Shown: positions 33,348-43,127, numbered from the stretch's first letter. The stretch is DNA of 64,000 nucleotides from an uncultured Collinsella sp. (GCA_900545665.1 UQZU01000001.1:71769-135768); one strand, 5' to 3'. Numbers and translations: made by a program. Notes: generated by a model from the sequence alone, not told the origin.

Positions 33348-34192
33348 CAGCTAGCAATCAGGGGGACTGCGGGAACGCCAGAAGCGGCAACGCGAGCCGC
33401 AAAGCCCGCCTCGGTCAGCTCGATGACCTCGGTAAACGTTGCGTCGAAGAATTTCTCGGTCAGCAGGCGGTATGGCGGATGGTCGGGCTCGCCGGGGTTT
33501 TCGCGCACGATCTCGTGCATAACGCCGATGGTCTTGAGCACATACTCCTTATGGATGGGATACTGCCCAAAACGCGTCGCCGCAGTATACAGGCGATCGG
33601 TCGCGCGCGGAATCGAAACAATGCCGAGCGTCTTGCCAAACCAGTCAAAGTCGCCTTGCTTTTTAATGCGGAACTCCTCGCACGGCTTGCCGCCGTGCGC
33701 CTCCAGGTACTGATTCACGCGCGTATTCCATACGGTATCGGCCACCAGATGCGACCAGACACCCAGTGTCAAATCGAGCAACGACTGCGCCACATCTTCG
33801 GATGCAAGCGAGAACTCACAGGCGCCGGGACCGGCAACCGGCTCGGCATCCCTGTAGCGCTGGGGATAGTGCACGCGATTCAGTCGCTCGCGCTCATCGA
33901 CAATCGAGGTGGCCGCGGCTGGCGCACCGGTGGGCGAACTTTTAAGCAACGGTGCCACATAGGTATCCCAGAACTCATGCTCACGAGGCTTAGGGATAGG
34001 CTCGGGCTTTGCAAAGTGCGTAATGCGGTACGGGATGGGATCGGCGATGCCAGGGACCATATAGCCCACGAAGATATCCGGAACCACGCAGCCAAACAAA
34101 AAGGCATTGCGGTCGCGCACGCTATTGGCAAGCGCACCGGTGCGCTCCAGCAAACGCTCCGTCTGAGCGATATGAATGTTCCAGCTTGGCAT
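33344..34192 (-). CDS. Zinc-dependent phospholipase C-like protein
   Basis: The helical fold with conserved His/Asp is suggested by MPSWNIHIAQ, FLFGCVVPDIFVGYM, RITHFAKP, LGVWSHLVADTVWNTRVNQY and related segments. These are the kind of metal-ligand stretches seen in the zinc-dependent PLC/S1-P1 superfamily. There is no signal peptide, unlike secreted phospholipases. At 282 aa it matches many uncharacterised members in Gram-positive gut bacteria. Substrate unknown. I chose the start directly before PSWNIHI, with GGGGGTG upstream. Confidence 0.72.
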   Translation of the reverse strand: MPSWNIHIAQTERLLERTGALANSVRDRNAFLFGCVVPDIFVGYMVPGIADPIPYRITHFAKPEPIPKPREHEFWDTYVAPLLKSSPTGAPAAATSIVDERERLNRVHYPQRYRDAEPVAGPGACEFSLASEDVAQSLLDLTLGVWSHLVADTVWNTRVNQYLEAHGGKPCEEFRIKKQGDFDWFGKTLGIVSIPRATDRLYTAATRFGQYPIHKEYVLKTIGVMHEIVRENPGEPDHPPYRLLTEKFFDATFTEVIELTEAGFAARVAASGVPAVPLIASC

Positions 34193-34272
34193 AGCCACCC
34201 CCATAAAAAACCTGGATAACTATACCATCACGGCAAAGCCGCGCGGGCGGCTACGCACGCTCTACGCAGCAA

Positions 34273-35061
34273 CTAGTCCGTAGCACCGCTTTCGGTTCCA
34301 TACGACGGCGAAGGCGCCTCGATCACATGGTGATATCGATCGATATAGATTGCACGGGCACCCAGGCGTCGCACCAAATCCTGGTGATGTGTGCTCATCA
34401 AGACCGTCTTACCCGCCGCGACGTAGGCCAGCAAGAAGTTGACCACAATGTCGCATGAATCCTCGTCGAGCCCATTGGTAGGCTCGTCGAGGACCAAGAT
34501 ATCCGGGTTCATCGACACCACCGCAGCCAGCGCAACGCGCTTCTTTTGCCCGCCCGAGAGCTGATAGGGAGAGGCGTCGGCAAGGTCGGCAACCTGGAAC
34601 AGCCCCATGGCATCGCGCACGCGGCGCTCGAGCTCGTCTGCCGGCAGCCCCATCTGCGCGGGACCAAAAGCAACTTCCTCGCCCACCGTAGCGCAGAACA
34701 GCTGAGCATCGGCATTCTGAAACACAAAACCTACGCGCTGATGAAAACGCTGAGCGGCCGCGGAATCCTTTAGAAACGCCTCATCGATCACGTGCCCGTC
34801 AAACAGGTATGCCCCTGCATCCACGAGTTCAAGGCCGTTAATAAGACGCATAATCGTCGTCTTGCCGCAGCCGTTGGGACCGAGCAGGGCAACGAGTTCA
34901 CCACGGTCCACGCGCAGCGAAACGCCGTCGACCACCGTATGGCCCGCATAGGAAAACACCACGTCGCGAAACTCGATGAGCGGCGTTGCCTCGGCGCCAA
35001 CAGCACCGCTCGCGCCCATCGCGTCATTTGTATCGTTTGCCAAAACGTCGCCCTTCCCCAT
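34273..35061 (-). CDS. cbiO: ECF Ni/Co importer, ATPase subunit
   Basis: Complete ABC ATPase motifs are present: Walker A LGPNGCGKTTIMRL, the Q-loop VFQNADAQLF typical of CbiO/EcfA, the signature LSGGQKKRVALA, Walker B DILVLDEPTNGLD and the switch STHHQD. An N-terminal Ala/Gly-rich extension of about 20 residues precedes the domain. It is the last gene of the cbiM-cbiQ-cbiO operon. The transporter takes up nickel or cobalt; the operator upstream argues for nickel. Confidence 0.9.
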   Translation of the reverse strand: MGKGDVLANDTNDAMGASGAVGAEATPLIEFRDVVFSYAGHTVVDGVSLRVDRGELVALLGPNGCGKTTIMRLINGLELVDAGAYLFDGHVIDEAFLKDSAAAQRFHQRVGFVFQNADAQLFCATVGEEVAFGPAQMGLPADELERRVRDAMGLFQVADLADASPYQLSGGQKKRVALAAVVSMNPDILVLDEPTNGLDEDSCDIVVNFLLAYVAAGKTVLMSTHHQDLVRRLGARAIYIDRYHHVIEAPSPSYGTESGATD

Positions 35062-35089
35062 TTGCATCCCCAGTCGGAACCAGCAGCGC

Positions 35090-35932
35090 CTACAGCACGG
35101 CGCACAACACTGTCAGCAGCGCCACGCCGGCCGCATAGGCCGCATCGCGCCAGCCAAACCTGGCGCGCGCGGGAGCCGGATACGCACCGGCAAAGCCGCG
35201 GCAAAGCATAGCCTCGTCCATCGCGCGGCTGCATTTCATCGCCTTGATAAAGGTCATGCCCATGATACCCGCGATCGAATCGGTACGCGAAAATCCCTCG
35301 GGCGCACGGCCAACGCTGCGCAGCATGACCGATTCGCACAGATCGTGCGCCGTGCGTCCCAGCACCTCGATATGCTTGAGTGCCATATCAAACGTAAAGA
35401 CAACCTCGTCGGGCAGGTGCAACATCTTGAGCGCCGCCGACATGCGGCTCCAGGTAAGCGTCCACGAAACGCCCAGCACCAGCGACACATTAATGAAGGT
35501 CTTGAGCGCGATCTTGAGCATGGCGCCCGTGGCAGACGCGCCCAGCAGCAGGGCAGGCAATGCCAGAACCACCGCAAGCCCCGTGGCGCCGAGCGTCGGT
35601 ACAATGGTCGCACGCAGCCCGCGTGCGGGGCGCACCGCGACCAGCACCAGCGCGATAGCCGCCATCAACATGAGGTACAGCGGGCTCTGCGTCAGACACA
35701 CGCACAGGACGCAGACGAACATCCCCACCAGGCGCACCGGAGCCGAAACGCAAGAAAGGGCGCGGTCGACCATCGACCCGCCCTCGTGCGCGCCTCCACC
35801 CAGGCGAACCCGCTCAAGCAGGCTCGCCAGGTGCAGGACGTTCTTTTGCATCACACGATGCCGAGCCCCCACGGGCTCGTAACGCTGCTCGACCGCAAGC
35901 CAGCTAGGCAGCTCGGCTATTGCCATGAGCAC
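35090..35932 (-). CDS. cbiQ: ECF Ni/Co importer, transmembrane subunit
   Basis: A membrane protein with at least four helices in the central part (about residues 60-140) and one at the C-terminus. The coupling region with Ala-Arg-Gly-type motifs shows as VMLRSVGRAPEG and AMLCRGFAGAYP, as in CbiQ/EcfT. It overlaps cbiM by 29 bases and precedes the ATPase gene. The N-terminus is longer than usual and basic. Confidence 0.88.
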   Translation of the reverse strand: MLMAIAELPSWLAVEQRYEPVGARHRVMQKNVLHLASLLERVRLGGGAHEGGSMVDRALSCVSAPVRLVGMFVCVLCVCLTQSPLYLMLMAAIALVLVAVRPARGLRATIVPTLGATGLAVVLALPALLLGASATGAMLKIALKTFINVSLVLGVSWTLTWSRMSAALKMLHLPDEVVFTFDMALKHIEVLGRTAHDLCESVMLRSVGRAPEGFSRTDSIAGIMGMTFIKAMKCSRAMDEAMLCRGFAGAYPAPARARFGWRDAAYAAGVALLTVLCAVL

Positions 35933-36989
35933 CGCTTTCCTTAACCGTCAGCGAGATCAGACGGAATGCGATGGTGAGCACCGCCACGCCAATCACGCCG
36001 GACAGGATATACATGGCAGCCTGACCGGCAAAGCCAAGACCCTGCTCCTCGGAATAGGCCTGCAGGTAATCACCCGTAGGCAGAGCGTCGGCAAAGGTCG
36101 GGGTATCAAGGCCGACCGAAGCCTGCAGGCTGTCGTCACCAGCCTCCTGAACGGCGGTCGCGGCGCCCTCGGCGTCCCACTCGCCCCATGCGTCACCTGT
36201 GGCAAGCAAGCCGAGCGGCGTAGCCACGACAAGCACGGCAACCAAGATGAGCGTGGGGACCAGCGAGGTCTTCTTGGCAGCAGCGCCCTCGGCAGTAAGC
36301 TGGCCATCGACGGCCTCGGGCCCGACGATAACGCTCGGCGCCGTCTTCTTAATGAAACCGTAGATGGCGGCCGTCGCCACGCCCTCGATCACGCCGGCAA
36401 CCAGCATATGCGGGATCAACATGGCCGGAATAGCCACGGACAGCGGGAAGGGGCAGTACAGCGGCGCGCCCGAAGCGTTGGTAAAGAGCATCGGCTGAAT
36501 ACCAAACTCGATTGCCGCGCACAGGGCCGCCAGGCACAGGCCGACCCAACCGCTCACGACGGCAGAAACCGAGGTGCCCCAGCTCTTGTCGTGCAGGCGG
36601 CTGTTGAGCGCACGGAACACGATAGCAGCGACAAACGGCAGCACAAAGGCCATGTTAAAGCAGTTAGCGCCAAACGACAGAACGCCGCCGTCGCCAAACA
36701 GCAGCGCCTGCAGCGCCAGCGCAACCGAGACAGCGATAGCCGCGGCCTCGGGGCCTAGCAGCAGTGCAATGAGCGCGCCGCCGACGGCGTGACCTGTGGT
36801 GCCGCCGGGCAGCGGCACATTGAACATCATAAGCAGGAAGGAGAACGCGGCGCAGATGCCCAGGAAAGCCATGTGCTCGCGATCGAGCGTGGCGCGCACT
36901 TTCTTGATGCAGTGGATCCAAACGGGCACCATCGCCACTGCCATGACGGCATCGGTCTGCGGGGACAGATAATTATCTGGAATGTGCAT
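35904..36989 (-). CDS. cbiM: ECF Ni/Co importer substrate-binding component, CbiM/NikM fused to an N-type domain
   Basis: The N-terminus MHIPDNYLSP supplies the metal ligands (Met1 and His2 in the family; here Asn follows Asp instead of Gly). Six to seven membrane helices follow, with the second ligand region NVPLPGGTTGHAVGG. The C-terminal third, after about residue 240, has two membrane helices around GDAWGEWD, a PDGLE/NikN-type domain, so the separate CbiN/NikN subunit is fused. It is the first gene of the operon. The NikR-like site at 37047 suggests nickel as the substrate. Confidence 0.9.
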   Translation of the reverse strand: MHIPDNYLSPQTDAVMAVAMVPVWIHCIKKVRATLDREHMAFLGICAAFSFLLMMFNVPLPGGTTGHAVGGALIALLLGPEAAAIAVSVALALQALLFGDGGVLSFGANCFNMAFVLPFVAAIVFRALNSRLHDKSWGTSVSAVVSGWVGLCLAALCAAIEFGIQPMLFTNASGAPLYCPFPLSVAIPAMLIPHMLVAGVIEGVATAAIYGFIKKTAPSVIVGPEAVDGQLTAEGAAAKKTSLVPTLILVAVLVVATPLGLLATGDAWGEWDAEGAATAVQEAGDDSLQASVGLDTPTFADALPTGDYLQAYSEEQGLGFAGQAAMYILSGVIGVAVLTIAFRLISLTVKESGAHGNSRAA

Positions 36990-37046
36990 GTACGCCTCCC
37001 GGTTATCGGCGCACGGAATTGCAACGCCGCTTGAATCACCTTGTCA

Positions 37047-37074
37047 GTGTTACGTATTGTCAGATTCGTAACAC
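37047..37074 (-). promoter_or_regulatory. NikR-type operator
   Basis: GTGTTAC (37047-37053) and GTAACAC (37068-37074) form a perfect inverted repeat with 14 bases between, about 58 bases before the cbiM start. The layout matches the GTGTTAC-N13/14-GTAACAC operator that I recall for Desulfovibrio NikR. No other feature is clear in 36990-37235. Confidence 0.6.
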
Positions 37075-37235
37075 GCCGCTGGCTATCATAGCAAAATGGC
37101 GCACTGCCGACAAAGCAGCACGCCGTTATGTAATGCGCGTGTCATATATGCAGGCTCAGCAGCGCCTTATACCGGGCATAGCAGTCACGTAGGATTCGGC
37201 AGCAGCCACCGCTGACCCATACCCCAGCGCAGGAC

Positions 37236-39689
37236 CTAGCCGCGGACCTCGCCGTTTACGCCCTTGCACACCTTGGTGACGATCTTCTGGTGCGCCTTTT
37301 CGACCTCTTCGCTGGTGAGCGTGTGGTCGTCGGAGCGATACGTAAGCGCAAAGGCCATGGATTTCTTGCCCTTGCCGATGCGGACCGGATCGCGGTAGAC
37401 ATCGAACAGGCGCACGCCCTCGAGCAGCTTGCCGCCGGCACTCGTAATACGACGCTCAAGATCCTCGCAGGTCACAGTGTTGTCGACCACGATAGCAAGG
37501 TCGTGCTCAACGGCCGGGTACTGCGAGAACTCACGGTAGTTCTCCTGGTTGCGGGCGCCCTTGATCAGCTTGTCCAGGTCGAGCTCAAAGGCAACGACGA
37601 CCTCGTCAATGCCCATAGCCTCGCGCGCCTCGGGGTGGATCTCGCCAACCCAGCCCAGCACGGTACCGCCCGAGAGCACCTCGGCAGCACGACCCGGCTG
37701 CAGGAAGGCATAGCTCTCGCCCTCGACGGGACGGAATCGAACCTTCTCGATGCGCAGCTGAGCAAGCAGCTCCTCAACGATGCCCTTGCCAAAGAAGAAG
37801 CGCAGCTTACGGTACTTCATGCTCCAGGACTGCTCGCTCCACTGGCCCGAGAGCACGCCCGCTACGGACTTGGTCTCCTTGGGCAGGCTGGCGTTCTCGC
37901 GACCGTGGAACAGGCTGCCGACCTCGTACAGATGCACGTTGGGCGTACCGTGGGCCTCGTTGTAGGCCACGGACTGCAGCAAGCCCGGAAGCAGCGAGCG
38001 ACGCATCTCGGTCTGCTCGGCGACCAACGGGTTCATGAGCACCACGGGGCAACCGCGGCCCTCGGTGGACATGCCAATCTTCTCCAGGTCGCCCGGGGCA
38101 GCAAAGCCAAAGGTCGTGGTCTCGTTGAGGCCACAGGCGCGCAGGATCTCGCCGACCTTGCGGGTAAGCTTCTGCTCGCGCGTCAGACCGCCGATGTGGT
38201 TCTTGGCAGCCGGAATGGTTGCCGTGACGCGACCCATGCCCCATAGGCGCAGGACCTCCTCGATCAGGTCGATCTCACGCGGCAGGTCGGGACGGAAGCT
38301 CGGCGGCGTGACCATAAAGTCCTCGCCGTCGCGCTCGACGGTGCAGCCCAGGCGGGTGAGCGAGCGCTCGATAAAGTCGGGCTCGATGTCGGCACCGCAG
38401 ATGGCGTGCACGCGGGCCAGGCGCAGCTTGATGCTGTCGATGGTCTTGGGCGCGGGGAACACGTCCACATAGCCGGGGGCGACCTCGCCGCCGGCGATCT
38501 CCTCGATAAGCGCGCACGTCACATTGGCGACGTCCACGCAGCCGGTCTCGTCGACCTGGCGCTCAAAGCGGATGGAGGCGTCGGAGATCAGCGACAGGTC
38601 ACGGCTGGTGTGCGAGGTGCGGCCGGCGTTGAAGCAGGCGCTCTCGACCATCACATCGACGGTATCGTCCTCGATCTCGGAATCCATACCGCCCATGACA
38701 CCGGCCAGCGCCACGGGACGCTCGCCGTCGGTGATGAGGCCCATGCCGGCGTCGAGCACGCGCTCCTCGCCGTCGAGAGTCGTGAACTTCTCGTCCTGCT
38801 GGGCGGCGCGAACCACCACGCGACGGTGGCCATCGCGCTCGGCAAAGGTGTCGAGGTCAAAGGCGTGCAGCGGCTGGCCGGTGAGCATCATCACGTAGTT
38901 GGTGATATCGACGATGTTGTTGTGCGGGCGCACGCCCAGGGCGTTGAGGCGCTTGACCATCCAGTCGGGCGAGGGACCGACCTTCACGTTGCGCACGATG
39001 CGGGCGACGTAGCGGTCGCACAGGCCCTCGTCGGCAATCTCGACCGAAAGCTCGTCGTCGGTCGCGCGGCCGGTCTCGACCTTGATGGCGGGCAGCTCAA
39101 CGTGGAAATCGCGGTCGAAGATGGCACCGGTTTCGCGGGCCATGCCGATCATGGACAGGCAGTCGGGGCGGTTGGGCGTGATCTCGCAGTCGAGCACGGT
39201 GTCGCTCGAGCCCACGTACTCGGCAAACGGCATGCCGCAGGGCGTATCCTCGGGCAGGATCATGATGCCGGAGTGGTCGCCGCCCAGGCCGAGCTCGCGC
39301 GCGGAGCAGTTCATGCCCATGGACACGACGCCGCGAAGCTTGCTCTTCTTGATCTTGACGTCGCCGGGCAGGACAGCGCCGATCATGGCCGTGACGATGT
39401 GGTCACCAGCCTCGAAGTTCTGCGCGCCGCAGACGATCTGCAGCGAGGCGGGGTTGCCATCGGCGTCGAGGTTCTTGTCGCCCACGTCGACCGAGCACAC
39501 ATACATGTGGTCGCTATCGGGGTGCGGGGTCTTGGTGAGCACCTTGGCGGTCACCACGTGGTCGAAGGACTCGCCCACGGTGTCGATCGCCTCGACCTCG
39601 GTACCGGTACGGATATATTCGTCCGAAAGGGTCTTGGGATCCTCCGGAATATCGATCATGGTCTTGAGCCAGTCGTAAGAAACGCGCAT
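37236..39689 (-). CDS. pheT: Phenylalanyl-tRNA synthetase beta subunit
   Basis: Domains appear in the expected order: the tRNA-binding EMAP-like domain (residues 40-150, with PHPDSDHMYVCSVDVG), the B3/B4 editing domain (about 210-390), and B5. The catalytic-like core follows, and then the C-terminal FDX-ACB domain (YPAVEHDLAIVVDNTV onwards). At 817 aa it is full length. It is 63 bases downstream of pheS. Both are governed by the T-box upstream of pheS. Confidence 0.95.
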   Translation of the reverse strand: MRVSYDWLKTMIDIPEDPKTLSDEYIRTGTEVEAIDTVGESFDHVVTAKVLTKTPHPDSDHMYVCSVDVGDKNLDADGNPASLQIVCGAQNFEAGDHIVTAMIGAVLPGDVKIKKSKLRGVVSMGMNCSARELGLGGDHSGIMILPEDTPCGMPFAEYVGSSDTVLDCEITPNRPDCLSMIGMARETGAIFDRDFHVELPAIKVETGRATDDELSVEIADEGLCDRYVARIVRNVKVGPSPDWMVKRLNALGVRPHNNIVDITNYVMMLTGQPLHAFDLDTFAERDGHRRVVVRAAQQDEKFTTLDGEERVLDAGMGLITDGERPVALAGVMGGMDSEIEDDTVDVMVESACFNAGRTSHTSRDLSLISDASIRFERQVDETGCVDVANVTCALIEEIAGGEVAPGYVDVFPAPKTIDSIKLRLARVHAICGADIEPDFIERSLTRLGCTVERDGEDFMVTPPSFRPDLPREIDLIEEVLRLWGMGRVTATIPAAKNHIGGLTREQKLTRKVGEILRACGLNETTTFGFAAPGDLEKIGMSTEGRGCPVVLMNPLVAEQTEMRRSLLPGLLQSVAYNEAHGTPNVHLYEVGSLFHGRENASLPKETKSVAGVLSGQWSEQSWSMKYRKLRFFFGKGIVEELLAQLRIEKVRFRPVEGESYAFLQPGRAAEVLSGGTVLGWVGEIHPEAREAMGIDEVVVAFELDLDKLIKGARNQENYREFSQYPAVEHDLAIVVDNTVTCEDLERRITSAGGKLLEGVRLFDVYRDPVRIGKGKKSMAFALTYRSDDHTLTSEEVEKAHQKIVTKVCKGVNGEVRG

Positions 39690-39752
39690 CTAACTGGTCT
39701 CCTTTCATAAATGCGGCTTTGAGCCGGAAACTGCAACTAAGAAGAAAGCGTT

Positions 39753-40829
39753 CTAGAACTGGTTCAAGAACCTCATGTCACCAGTCATCAACGTGCGCAG
39801 GTCGGGCAGGTCGTAGCGCAGTGCCGCGACGCGCTCGGCGCCAATACCAAAGGCGAAGCCGGTGTACTTCTCGGGGTCGATGCCGCAGTTGATCAGGACG
39901 TTGGGGTCGACCATACCGCAGCCCAGGATCTCGATCCAGCCGCTGTGCTTGCAGAAGTTGCAGCCCTTGCCGCCGCACACGTGGCAGCTCACGTCCACCT
40001 CGCAGCTGGGCTCGGTGAAGGGGAAGAAGTGCGGGCGGTAACGCGTCTTGCGATCCTCGCCAAACATGCACTTAACAAAGTAGTCGAGCGTGCCCTTAAG
40101 ATCGCCAAAGGTGATGCCCTCGTCGACGACCAGGCCCTCAATCTGGTTGAACTGCGGCAGGTGGCAGGCGTCGGCCGTGTCGGGACGGTAGACGGTGCCC
40201 GGGCAGATCATGTAGATGGGCGGCTTCTGCGACTCCATGGTGTGGATCTGCACGCCCGAGGTCTGGGTGCGCAGCAGCACGTCGGACTCACCGTGAGCGT
40301 GAGCCTCGGGATGCGCGACGCTGCCGGGGTTGTTGTCGACCACATAGAACGTGTCGCGAGCCGAGCGGCTCGGGTGATCCATGGGCGCGTTGAGCGCGGT
40401 GAAGTTGTAGTAGGAAGTATCGACCATGGGGCCGGACTCGACGGTGTAGCCGATACCGCAGAAGATGTCCTCGGCCTCCTCGATGATCTGCTTGATCAGG
40501 TGCTGGTGACCGATCTGCGGACGGATGCCCGGCAGCGTGATGTCGACGGCCTCGTGCTCGAGCGCGTGCTTGAGGGCGGCAGCCTTCATCTCGGTGGTGC
40601 GCTCGTCGAGCATGCCCTCGATCAGCTGGCGCATCTCGTTGGCGCGTTTGCCCATCATGGGACGATCCTCGGGGGCGAGCTTGCCCATCATGCGCATCAG
40701 GCCGGTGATACGGCCCTTGCGACCGAGCAGCTCAACGCGCGCAGCCTCGAGCTTGGCAGCGTCGTCGGCGCCTGCGACGAGCTCCTTGGCCTCTTCCTCG
40801 AGTTTGACCAGATCATCAATCAGACTCAT
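39753..40829 (-). CDS. pheS: Phenylalanyl-tRNA synthetase alpha subunit
   Basis: An N-terminal coiled coil (residues 1-85) is followed by the class II core. The core has TSGVQIHTM (motif 2 area), FNQIEGLVVDEG, and the C-terminal motif 3 GFAFGIGAERVAALRYDLPDLR. A small Cys cluster CHVCGGKGCNFCKHSG (about residue 280) sits where a zinc site occurs in some bacterial PheS. At 358 aa it has the normal length. It is the first gene after the T-box leader. Confidence 0.95.
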   Translation of the reverse strand: MSLIDDLVKLEEEAKELVAGADDAAKLEAARVELLGRKGRITGLMRMMGKLAPEDRPMMGKRANEMRQLIEGMLDERTTEMKAAALKHALEHEAVDITLPGIRPQIGHQHLIKQIIEEAEDIFCGIGYTVESGPMVDTSYYNFTALNAPMDHPSRSARDTFYVVDNNPGSVAHPEAHAHGESDVLLRTQTSGVQIHTMESQKPPIYMICPGTVYRPDTADACHLPQFNQIEGLVVDEGITFGDLKGTLDYFVKCMFGEDRKTRYRPHFFPFTEPSCEVDVSCHVCGGKGCNFCKHSGWIEILGCGMVDPNVLINCGIDPEKYTGFAFGIGAERVAALRYDLPDLRTLMTGDMRFLNQF

Positions 40830-40911
40830 GTCTTCCCTTTCGTCTCTCGCGCATCTCGCTTGCCGGGGCGGCTAGCACCCGATAGCTGCGGATGTGCGGC
40901 CCGGTTCGGTA

Positions 40912-41190
40912 ACAAAAAACCGCCCTCGGGCATGTACATTGCCCAAGGACGGTTGAATTCCGCGGTACCACCTTGTTTGACCCGGCGGATGTCTGGCCCG
41001 CCGTGCCCACTCTGCGCCCCTTGTCGCGAGGCTCACGGCTTCCCTACTGGGGCTTCGCTGCCACCGGCCGCGCGCCCGTTGAGGTCGCTGCTCGGGAGTG
41101 AACGCTTGGCCCTTGCCACCGCAGGAAGGCTTGCAGCCCATGACCTTCCCTCTCTTGCCGGCGACACGGCGGGCAAAACCCTCTCCGTCA
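40912..41190 (-). promoter_or_regulatory. T-box riboswitch of pheST
   Basis: On the minus strand, AACAAGGTGGTACCGCGG (40961-40978) is the T-box sequence. It is followed by a terminator CCGTCCTTGGGC...GCCCGAGGGCGG with six T (40913-40953). Upstream lies a structured stem I region ending GTTCACTCCCGAGC (about 41091-41104), in which TTC is a plausible Phe specifier codon. Uncharged tRNA-Phe would favour read-through into pheST. The leader fills most of the 40830-41331 gap. Confidence 0.85.
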
Positions 41191-41331
41191 ACGCATTGGG
41201 CTATAGGATAACACATTTCGCGGGCGCATCGCCGCGTTCCGTTTTGTTCGCGCTGGGTACAAGGCAGGTAGCTGTGCAAACTGGCCGTGCACCCGTCTGC
41301 GGCGCTCGGCCTGCGAGATTAAGGATGCGGT

Positions 41332-42915
41332 ATGGGAAAGAAACTCGATAAGAAGGCCAAGGCCGCCGTGGCAAAGGCTGCCAAGGGCGTCAAGGCTGCT
41401 AAAGTCGACAAGGCCGTCAAAAAGTTCCGCAAACTCGAGGGCAAGCTGTGGACTCGCGAGTACCTGCTCAAGATTGCCGAGTTCGATGGAGCGACGATTG
41501 CTCCTGCCAACGGCGCTGCCGCCCGTGCCGACGCCATGGGCACGCTTGCCGGCGAACATCACAAGCTACTGACCAGCGAGAAGTCCGTTGAGCTCGTACG
41601 CTCGTTAGCGCGCGAGACGGTTGCAGGCGGCAAAATCGACGACCCGCAGCTGCTCGACGAGATCCGCGTGCTCGGCCGCGACCAGCGCGAGGCAAGCGTT
41701 ATTCCTACCGAGGAGGCCGAAGCCTGGACCAGGCTCACCTGCGAGGCCGACGCCGTGTGGCACAAGGCCAAGACGGCCAACGACTGGGCGAGCTTTGAGC
41801 CCTATGTGGATAGAATCGTCGCCCAACTTAAGCATCAGGCCGAACTCATGGACCCCAAGCGCGACCCATACGACGTTTGGCTCGACCAGTACGAGCGCGG
41901 CCTTTCTGCCGAGAGCTTCGACGCGTTTTGCGAGGAGGTCAAGGCCACGGTCGTGCCGCTCGTGCACGCCATCGGCGAGCGCGGCCAGCAGCCCGATGCC
42001 GACTTTTTGCACGCCCGCGTGCCCGAGGCCGCCCAGCGCGCCATGAGCTTCGACCTGATGAAGCTCGTCGGCCTGAACCTGGACGACACCACGCTTGCCT
42101 TTACCGAGCACCCGTTTAGCGAGGGCTTTGCCGTGGGTGACGCGCGCATCGCGACACACATCTACGAGGACGATTGCATCTCCAACGTCTACAGCATCAT
42201 CCACGAGGCGGGGCACACCATGTACGAGCTGGGCGTCAATCCCGCCTATGCGCGCACGTGCCTGGAGGGCGGCACCTCCATGGGCATCCACGAGAGCCAG
42301 AGCCGCTTTTTCGAAAACACCGTGGGTCGCAGCCGCGCCTTTATGGGACCGCTGCTCGAGGTGCTGCGCCGCCACGCACCCGAGGTCTACGGCGACGTCG
42401 ACGAGGACACGCTCTACCACGCCGTGAACATCGCGCAGCCTTCGCTGATCCGCACCGAGGCCGACGAGCTCACCTATCCGCTGCACGTTATGGTGCGCTA
42501 CGAGATCGAGCGCATGCTGTTTGCCGGCGAGGCCACGGCCAAGGACATCCCCGCGCTTTGGAACCGCTTTATGGATGAGTACCTGGGCATTCCCGTTCCC
42601 GACGACACGCACGGCTGCCTACAGGATACGCACTGGAGCGGCGGCTCGTTTGGCTACTTCCCCACGTATGCGCTGGGCAGTGCCTACGATGCCATGTTTG
42701 TGCCGGCCATGTGCCGCGACGGTGTCGACCTTACCGACGCCTGTGCGAGCGGCGACCTGACACCCGTCCGCGCCTGGCTGGGCGAGCACATTTGGCAGTG
42801 GGGACGCGCCAAGGACGCACCGGAACTCATCAAGGGCGCCTGCGGCATGGCGTTCGATGCCCGCTACTACTGCAGCTACCTGCAGGACAAGTTCACCACG
42901 CTCTACGAGCTGTAA
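41332..42915 (+). CDS. Carboxypeptidase, peptidase family M32
   Basis: This cytoplasmic zinc metallocarboxypeptidase has the catalytic HEAGHTMYELG (HEXXH) near residue 297 and the downstream Glu in MGIHESQSRFFEN. NIAQPSLIRTEADELTYPLHVM and the C-terminal SYLQDKF are also typical of the Taq carboxypeptidase family. At 527 aa it has the usual length. A basic Lys/Ala-rich N-terminal extension of about 25 residues precedes the domain. It has its own terminator. Confidence 0.93.
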   Translation: MGKKLDKKAKAAVAKAAKGVKAAKVDKAVKKFRKLEGKLWTREYLLKIAEFDGATIAPANGAAARADAMGTLAGEHHKLLTSEKSVELVRSLARETVAGGKIDDPQLLDEIRVLGRDQREASVIPTEEAEAWTRLTCEADAVWHKAKTANDWASFEPYVDRIVAQLKHQAELMDPKRDPYDVWLDQYERGLSAESFDAFCEEVKATVVPLVHAIGERGQQPDADFLHARVPEAAQRAMSFDLMKLVGLNLDDTTLAFTEHPFSEGFAVGDARIATHIYEDDCISNVYSIIHEAGHTMYELGVNPAYARTCLEGGTSMGIHESQSRFFENTVGRSRAFMGPLLEVLRRHAPEVYGDVDEDTLYHAVNIAQPSLIRTEADELTYPLHVMVRYEIERMLFAGEATAKDIPALWNRFMDEYLGIPVPDDTHGCLQDTHWSGGSFGYFPTYALGSAYDAMFVPAMCRDGVDLTDACASGDLTPVRAWLGEHIWQWGRAKDAPELIKGACGMAFDARYYCSYLQDKFTTLYEL

Positions 42916-42938
42916 AGCTTAGGCGACACGCCACCGCA

Positions 42939-42976
42939 AAGGGGCGCCGCGGGTTGGTTCCGCGGCGCCCCTTTTT
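42939..42976 (+). terminator. Terminator of the M32 carboxypeptidase gene
   Basis: AAGGGGCGCCGCGG and CCGCGGCGCCCCTT form a 14-bp stem followed by TTTT. Confidence 0.85.
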
Positions 42977-42990
42977 CATCTAAGCCAGAG

Positions 42991-43052
42991 ACCCGGCACT
43001 TGGGGACGTTCCTTTCATGCCGGCACAATAGGAACGTCCCCAAGTGCCGGGT
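42991..43052. repeat. Perfect 23-bp inverted repeat
   Basis: The arms at 42991-43013 and 43030-43052 are perfect reverse complements with a 16-base centre. Their core GGAACGTCCCCAAGTGCCGG recurs at 63903-63922. The element lies between two convergent genes, outside the terminator. Confidence 0.75.
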
Positions 43053-43127
43053 GAAATTGAACGTCAGATTGCCGCTTGGGGCCGTTTGCAGCGTCGAGCA
43101 GTTACGCGGTTTGGTAAAACCGCGTAA

